Assembly: GCA_022702935.2 (NCBI GenBank)
Contig: JAKIML020000080.1
Coordinates: 1-64,000 of the forward strand
Direction: 5' to 3'
Length of the DNA stretch: 64,000 nt
Source: Bacillota bacterium
Lineage (GTDB): Bacteria > Bacillota > Clostridia > DSM-8532
Of this stretch, positions 60,303-64,000 are shown piece after piece; within the stretch, counting starts at the first letter, position 1, and every line of letters starts with the position of its first letter. The notes beneath the pieces were generated by a model. That model was not told the DNA's origin, did no database searches, and saw only the letters and a list, made by a program, of their open reading frames with translations. Made by a program: the position numbers and the translations under genes.

Positions 60303-61445
60303 ATGATAAAGGGAACCCCAGAATACATAAAGGTTATGAACAGGAACACAGTTCTTTCGCTCATTGTTAAGGAGAAATCCATTTCAAGAGCCATGATCTC
60401 CACACGCACCAATTTGAGCAAGTCAACGGTCTCATCCATTGTTGACGAGCTTTTGAGTGAGGATATTATCAGAGAACGTGGGGAAGGCCTTTCAACCAAG
60501 CTGGGCGGAAGAAAACCCATAGAGCTGGTATTCAATCCATCGGCCGGATGCATAGTGGGTATTGATATAGGTGCTACAAAAAGCATCGTGGTCATCTCCG
60601 ACCTGGCTGGCAAAATATTATCCGAAGAAATCGTCCAGAGAGATAAACGACATAGCAGCGAATTTCTGGATGAAATTATTAGAACCGCCAAGCAAATGGC
60701 TGCCAACCTTGGTGTAGAGGACAAGCTCATTGGGGTTGGTGTGGGTATTCCCGGTACCACGGACATTGACAGTGGTATTGCCAGATTTGTTCCGAAGCTT
60801 GACTGGGTTGACTATCCTATCCGTGATGTCCTCCAAAAAGAATTCGGCCTGGATGTTTTTATTGATAATGACGTCAATATGGCCGTATACGGCGAAAAGT
60901 GGCTCGGCGTAGGAAAAGCCTACAATAACTTCGTGTTCATATCCATTGGGGATGGTATCGGCAGCGGCATTATCATTGATAATAAAATATACCGGGGACA
61001 TAACTTTACTGCTGGTGAAGTCGGATACCTGGTGCTGTCCAAGGATGCCCTAAAAACCGAAAGATATACGCCCGACGCCTACGGCTATTTCGAATCCGTG
61101 GCCTCGGGAAGCGCCATAGAAAGAAAAATAGGAATAAGCTGCAAGGAGGTTTTCGAAAAGGCCTCCCGCAACGATCTTAAGTGTATAGAAGCAGTCAATG
61201 AAATGACCGAATACTTAAGCATGGGTATTGCCAATATCGTCAGCGTGCTCAGTCCCCAGGCTGTAATTATAGGCGGCGGCGTTTCAAAGGCAGGATTAGG
61301 GTTGCTTTTGTCAATCCGAAAAGAGGTGTCCAGACTCACGCCGATAAAATCTGAGATAGTTCTCTCTGAGCTCGGAGAAAATGCGGGTGTTATGGGGTGT
61401 GTGGGTTCAGTGTTGGCCAATAAATACGGAATCAGCTTTTATTAA
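60303..61445 (+). CDS. ROK family transcriptional regulator (NagC/XylR-like)
   Basis: This 380-aa protein has an N-terminal winged HTH (AMISTRTNLSKSTVSSIVDELL) then a ROK domain (GIDIGATKSIVV, GVGIPGTTDIDSG, DNDVNMAVYGEKWLGVGKAYN, SIGDGIGSGIII). The kinase-type catalytic Asp is kept. The zinc motif is missing in the same way as in the island's ROK kinase (GEVGY and DAYGYFESVAS). ATG 60303 has GGAGGAG 10 nt upstream; TTG 60273 would precede the site. It is expected to repress the operon from the dyad at 53727-53751. Confidence 0.85.
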   Translation: MIKGTPEYIKVMNRNTVLSLIVKEKSISRAMISTRTNLSKSTVSSIVDELLSEDIIRERGEGLSTKLGGRKPIELVFNPSAGCIVGIDIGATKSIVVISDLAGKILSEEIVQRDKRHSSEFLDEIIRTAKQMAANLGVEDKLIGVGVGIPGTTDIDSGIARFVPKLDWVDYPIRDVLQKEFGLDVFIDNDVNMAVYGEKWLGVGKAYNNFVFISIGDGIGSGIIIDNKIYRGHNFTAGEVGYLVLSKDALKTERYTPDAYGYFESVASGSAIERKIGISCKEVFEKASRNDLKCIEAVNEMTEYLSMGIANIVSVLSPQAVIIGGGVSKAGLGLLLSIRKEVSRLTPIKSEIVLSELGENAGVMGCVGSVLANKYGISFY

Positions 61446-61450
61446 GGAGG

Positions 61451-62965
61451 ATGACCATGTACTCGAGAGAATACGTTGAACAAATGGATGGCACAAAGTT
61501 TCCGGGAAAAACGTTTCAGGACTGTGTTCTCGCGCCCATATTCGATACCCAGAAGAACTATTATGCAAAGCCCTTCATACAAATCAGCAAGGCTCATGCC
61601 GTCATGCTCTATGAGCAGAAAATCATTACATTGGATGAAGCAAAGCAAATACTCTCAGGTCTGAAGCAGATTGATGCCATGGACATGGGGGACAGGCAAT
61701 ACGATCCCGCCTATGAGGATATGTTTTTCATGATTGAACATGAGCTGGAAAACCTTATTGGCAAGGATACAGCAGGAAGACTGCATATAGCCAGAAGCAG
61801 AAATGACATCGATATTTGTGAATTTCGTATGGTACTCAGAGAAAAGATTCTTGAGGTTATGGAGGCATTGAACATTTTCAGGCATGTGCTTCTATCCATG
61901 GCCCGGGAAAATATCGATACGGTAATGCCTGCATATACACACACTCAACCGGCACAGCCCACAACGCTGGCTCATTATATTCTGGCCTATCAGGATTCCC
62001 TGGAAAGGGATTTTGATCGACTTCTGCACCTGCTTCATACTATCAACAAGAGCCCTCTGGGCGCAGCAGCCATTACCACGACGGGCTTTCCCATCAACAG
62101 ACAGAGGACGGCCGAGCTTTTAGGCTTTGATGGGCTGGTGGAAAACTCCTATGACAGTATTGCAGGGTGCGATTATCTGACAGAATGCGCATCAGCGCTC
62201 ATGATAATGAATACCAGCCTTTCAAGGTTCATGAAGGATACGCTGGACTTTTGCACCAAGGAATTCAATGTGTTCTATTTATCCGATCCCTATGTTCAGG
62301 TCAGCAGTATTATGCCGCAAAAGCGAAATCCTTCTTCCCTTGAGCAGACCCGGCCCACAGTGAGCAAGGCCATCGCCGAGTCTAAGTGTGTTTTTGATAT
62401 CCTTCATAACACGCCCTTTGGGGATATTGTTGATACTGAGGAGCAGCTTCAGCCCCATTTGTACGATTCCATCAAATATACCATCAGGGCTTTAAAAATG
62501 CTGAGCTCTGTCTTTACAACCCTTACGGTCAATAAGGACATCCTTTTTGATAGAGCCCACGAAGGCTTTATTACTGCCACTGAACTGGCTGATATCCTGG
62601 TCAGGGAGAAGGGGCTGTCTTTCCGCCACAGTCATAAAATAACCAGCCAAATTGTAAAGTACATGATTAAGCATGGCAAAAAGGCCAAGGATATTACACC
62701 CCAGATTATTGCGGAAATCTCACAAGAGGTGCTGGGAAGGGCCATAGACCTTGATGCTTCCGAGATCGAAAAGGCCCTTGATCCGGTGAATTTTGTGCAC
62801 GTCAGAGCCATTACCGGAGGTCCTGCGCCTTCTGAGACACAGAGAATGCTGGACAACAGATTTATCAACCTTGAAAAGCATCAACAGCAGCATCAGGAGT
62901 ATATGGAACTCATAAAGGAAGCCGCTCAGAAATTAGAAAATGAGGTCAGTAGGATTATTGCATAG
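61451..62965 (+). CDS. argininosuccinate lyase-like enzyme (fumarase/aspartase superfamily)
   Basis: This 504-aa protein has all three superfamily regions: ARSRNDIDICEFRM, AYTHTQPAQPTTLAHY and the mobile loop VSSIMPQKRNPSS. True ArgH reads SRNDQVATD and THLQPAQPVTLGHH, so residues contacting arginine are changed. It is about 40 residues longer and lies in a sugar/amine catabolic island without argG. It probably cleaves a C-N bond of an N-substituted aspartate-like compound to release fumarate. AAGGAGG precedes ATG 61457; the GTG-like upstream codons add two residues. Confidence 0.78.
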   Translation: MTMYSREYVEQMDGTKFPGKTFQDCVLAPIFDTQKNYYAKPFIQISKAHAVMLYEQKIITLDEAKQILSGLKQIDAMDMGDRQYDPAYEDMFFMIEHELENLIGKDTAGRLHIARSRNDIDICEFRMVLREKILEVMEALNIFRHVLLSMARENIDTVMPAYTHTQPAQPTTLAHYILAYQDSLERDFDRLLHLLHTINKSPLGAAAITTTGFPINRQRTAELLGFDGLVENSYDSIAGCDYLTECASALMIMNTSLSRFMKDTLDFCTKEFNVFYLSDPYVQVSSIMPQKRNPSSLEQTRPTVSKAIAESKCVFDILHNTPFGDIVDTEEQLQPHLYDSIKYTIRALKMLSSVFTTLTVNKDILFDRAHEGFITATELADILVREKGLSFRHSHKITSQIVKYMIKHGKKAKDITPQIIAEISQEVLGRAIDLDASEIEKALDPVNFVHVRAITGGPAPSETQRMLDNRFINLEKHQQQHQEYMELIKEAAQKLENEVSRIIA

Positions 62966-62993
62966 AATTTTTCATCAGCCTCAAAAATGATAC

Positions 62994-63022
62994 TGGACAA
63001 CCCCCATAACCTGTGCTAAAAT
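62994..63022 (+). promoter_or_regulatory. promoter of the pyr leader
   Basis: TGGACA (62994-62999), 17 nt, extended -10 TGCTAAAAT (-10 at 63017-63022). The predicted start is near 63029, about 25 nt before the leader ORF. Confidence 0.65.
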
Positions 63023-63053
63023 ATCTGAGAAATTTAGCGTAAGGGGAAGGAAC

Positions 63054-63173
63054 ATGGCTTGCTTTTTGACTCAATGCAAATGCAAACCACTTGTGCCGCA
63101 CAATGGAAGCGGAGCGGCATTGCTATTCCCTTTCTCAATATCTTTATCAATGGAATTATTGTTTATAAAATAG
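63054..63173 (+). CDS. pyr leader peptide (pyrL-like), 39 aa
   Basis: This ORF starts at ATG 63054 after a strong site AAGGGGAAGGA, encodes MACFLTQCKCKPLVPHNGSG then AALLFPFSISLSMELLFIK, and stops with TAG at 63171-63173. The stop lies in the 5' arm of an intrinsic terminator, so a ribosome reaching it would block the hairpin. A 6-bp hairpin (TGCCGC 63094-63099 / GCGGCA 63114-63119) followed by a pyrimidine-rich stretch may act as an RNA-polymerase pause. This is the layout of the E. coli pyrBI attenuator, with its UTP-sensitive coupling of transcription and translation. Confidence 0.65.
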   Translation: MACFLTQCKCKPLVPHNGSGAALLFPFSISLSMELLFIK

Positions 63174-63199
63174 TAAGACATCGTCTTACTATTTTTTTT
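63168..63199 (+). terminator. pyrB attenuator (intrinsic terminator)
   Basis: A 12-bp stem AAATAGTAAGAC (63168-63179) / GTCTTACTATTT (63183-63194) with a 3-nt loop, then a run of eight T (63192-63199). It lies between the leader ORF and pyrB. A second stem (GCTTTCAAGCC 63210-63220 / GGTTGAAAGC 63232-63241, one bulge) follows before pyrB. Confidence 0.85.
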
Positions 63200-63285
63200 A
63201 TGCAAATTAGCTTTCAAGCCATTACGTAAAAGGTTGAAAGCAAGCTTACCAGGGACAGATAGAAACACAGAAAGGCGGATGGAAG

Positions 63286-64000
63286 ATGAAGCTACGCTCT
63301 AAGGACATTTTAGGGCTGGATCACCTGGAAACGGATGAAATCAATCTCATTCTGGAAACTGCGGCCGATATGAAAAAGATTGTGACCAGTCGGATGAAGA
63401 AGGTTAATTACCTGCAGGGAAAGACGGTCATAACACTTTTCTATGAGAATAGTACCCGTACCCGCGTTTCCTTTGAACTTGCGGCCAAATACATGGGAGC
63501 CCAGGCTGTCAATGTCTCAGTCTCCACCAGCAGTGTTGCAAAGGGAGAAACATTGATTGATACGGGCAAGACCTTGGACGTCATGGGATCGGATATCATC
63601 ATCATACGTCATAGCATGTCGGGTGCGCCCCACCTGCTGGCAAAGAACGTTGAGGCTTCGGTCATCAATGCGGGGGACGGCATGCATGAGCATCCCACCC
63701 AGGGGCTTTTGGACATGTTCACCATGCGTGAAACCTTCGGAGACCTTAGGGGCTTGAAGGTGGCCATCATCGGGGATATCTACCACAGCCGGGTGGCCAG
63801 AAGCAATATTATCGGCCTGACAAAAATGGGGGCCGAGGTGCGGATCAACGCGCCCTCCACCTTGATGCCGCCGGGGATTGAAACCCTGGGAGCCAGGATC
63901 TGTCCCTCAATAGAAGAAACCGTTGAAGACTGTGATGTGGTCATGGGCCTGCGCGTTCAGCTTGAGAGGCAGAAAAAGGCGTTGTTCCCATCAGCCTATG
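63286..64000 (+). CDS. pyrB: aspartate carbamoyltransferase catalytic subunit, 3' end outside the window
   Basis: The reading frame from ATG 63286 stays open to the window end (238 complete codons). It catalyses carbamoyl phosphate plus aspartate to carbamoyl aspartate in pyrimidine synthesis. Landmarks are the carbamoyl-phosphate loop [13 protein letters not shown] (residues 52-64), [29 protein letters not shown] and [16 protein letters not shown]. The ribosome-binding site is AAAGG with about 10-nt spacing; the ATG at 63279 is out of frame and soon stops. The attenuator upstream would control it. No PyrR-binding loop was recognised in the leader. Confidence 0.95.
   Translation, partial: MKLRSKDILGLDHLETDEINLILETAADMKKIVTSRMKKVNYLQGKTVITLFYENSTRTRVSFELAAKYMGAQAVNVSVSTSSVAKGETLIDTGKTLDVMGSDIIIIRHSMSGAPHLLAKNVEASVINAGDGMHEHPTQGLLDMFTMRETFGDLRGLKVAIIGDIYHSRVARSNIIGLTKMGAEVRINAPSTLMPPGIETLGARICPSIEETVEDCDVVMGLRVQLERQKKALFPSAY

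Noticed and set aside
61451-62965. Simple assignment as biosynthetic argH
   Set aside because: Motifs contacting arginine differ, argG is absent and the gene sits in a sugar-import island, so a paralogous lyase is more likely.
63195-63285. PyrR-binding loop ahead of pyrB
   Set aside because: The conserved PyrR anti-antiterminator loop sequence was not found on reading 62966-63285; only the leader ORF, terminator and one further hairpin are seen. A covariance search would settle this.
1-64000. CRISPR arrays, transposases, prophage genes, rRNA
   Set aside because: No regularly spaced repeats, transposase or integrase motifs, phage structural genes or rRNA stretches were recognised anywhere in the window.

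Overview
The window looks like chromosome of an anaerobic, endospore-forming member of the Clostridia with moderate GC content. The support is spoIIGA-sigE, sigG, CotH and a putative spore-type UV endonuclease; the Firmicute cell-division block yggS-sepF-yggT-divIVA; a perfect CIRCE element; MEP-pathway genes; and two Fe-S F420-hydrogenase beta-like proteins. No rRNA, CRISPR array, transposase or prophage was seen. The right end cuts through pyrB.

Layout, left to right. (1) 100-2984: a VTC-domain polyphosphate polymerase, a DUF4956 membrane protein and a CotH kinase behind a sigma-A promoter. (2) 3120-8257: uppS-cdsA-dxr-rseP-ispG, the undecaprenyl/phospholipid/MEP-isoprenoid operon, with a degenerate asparagine-synthetase-like gene convergent to it (8244-10064). 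(3) 10206-12063: spoIIGA-sigE behind a promoter with the long spacer typical of Spo0A-activated spoIIG. (4) 12191-20658: a surface-polysaccharide block (DUF4330 protein, Wzy-like polymerase, flippase, pyruvyl transferase, two tandem Fe-S/FrhB proteins, GT4) lying between sigE and sigG, which are usually neighbours. (5) 20849-25397: sigG, nrdR, a DegS/DegU pair and a serine hydrolase. (6) 25472-33487: uvsE, hemerythrin, zinc ribbon, Fe-alcohol dehydrogenase, a SpoIIE-like PP2C phosphatase with an upstream Spo0A-box-like site, a PrsW-like protein and an HtrA-like lipoprotein. (7) 33554-41647: an unusual tRNA-Val(GAC), guaA, then an accessory stretch with a GNAT gene between 18-bp direct repeats, two XRE regulators, an SdpR/SdpI pair, a DUF4362 lipoprotein and two DUF4342 proteins. 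(8) 41720-53453: two-component system, TPR protein, methionine-gamma-lyase-like enzyme, HlyD-like protein, yggS-sepF-yggT-divIVA, htpG with CIRCE, queA and a LiaF-like membrane protein. (9) 53688-62965: a catabolic island of ROK kinase, carbohydrate ABC transporter, amidohydrolase, cysteine desulfidase/serine dehydratase-like enzyme, ROK repressor and an argininosuccinate-lyase-like enzyme. (10) 62994-64000: a promoter, a 39-codon leader peptide, an intrinsic terminator and the start of pyrB, arranged like the enterobacterial pyrBI attenuator.

The most interesting items are the pyrL-like leader/attenuator before pyrB, the transport-lyase-deaminase island with its own ROK repressor and candidate operator, the polysaccharide locus with duplicated Fe-S FrhB proteins between sigE and sigG, and an asparagine synthetase homologue with substitutions in both catalytic signatures. 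Starts were chosen from ribosome-binding-site spacing and homology. Functional statements are family-level recognition by eye; no database search was run.
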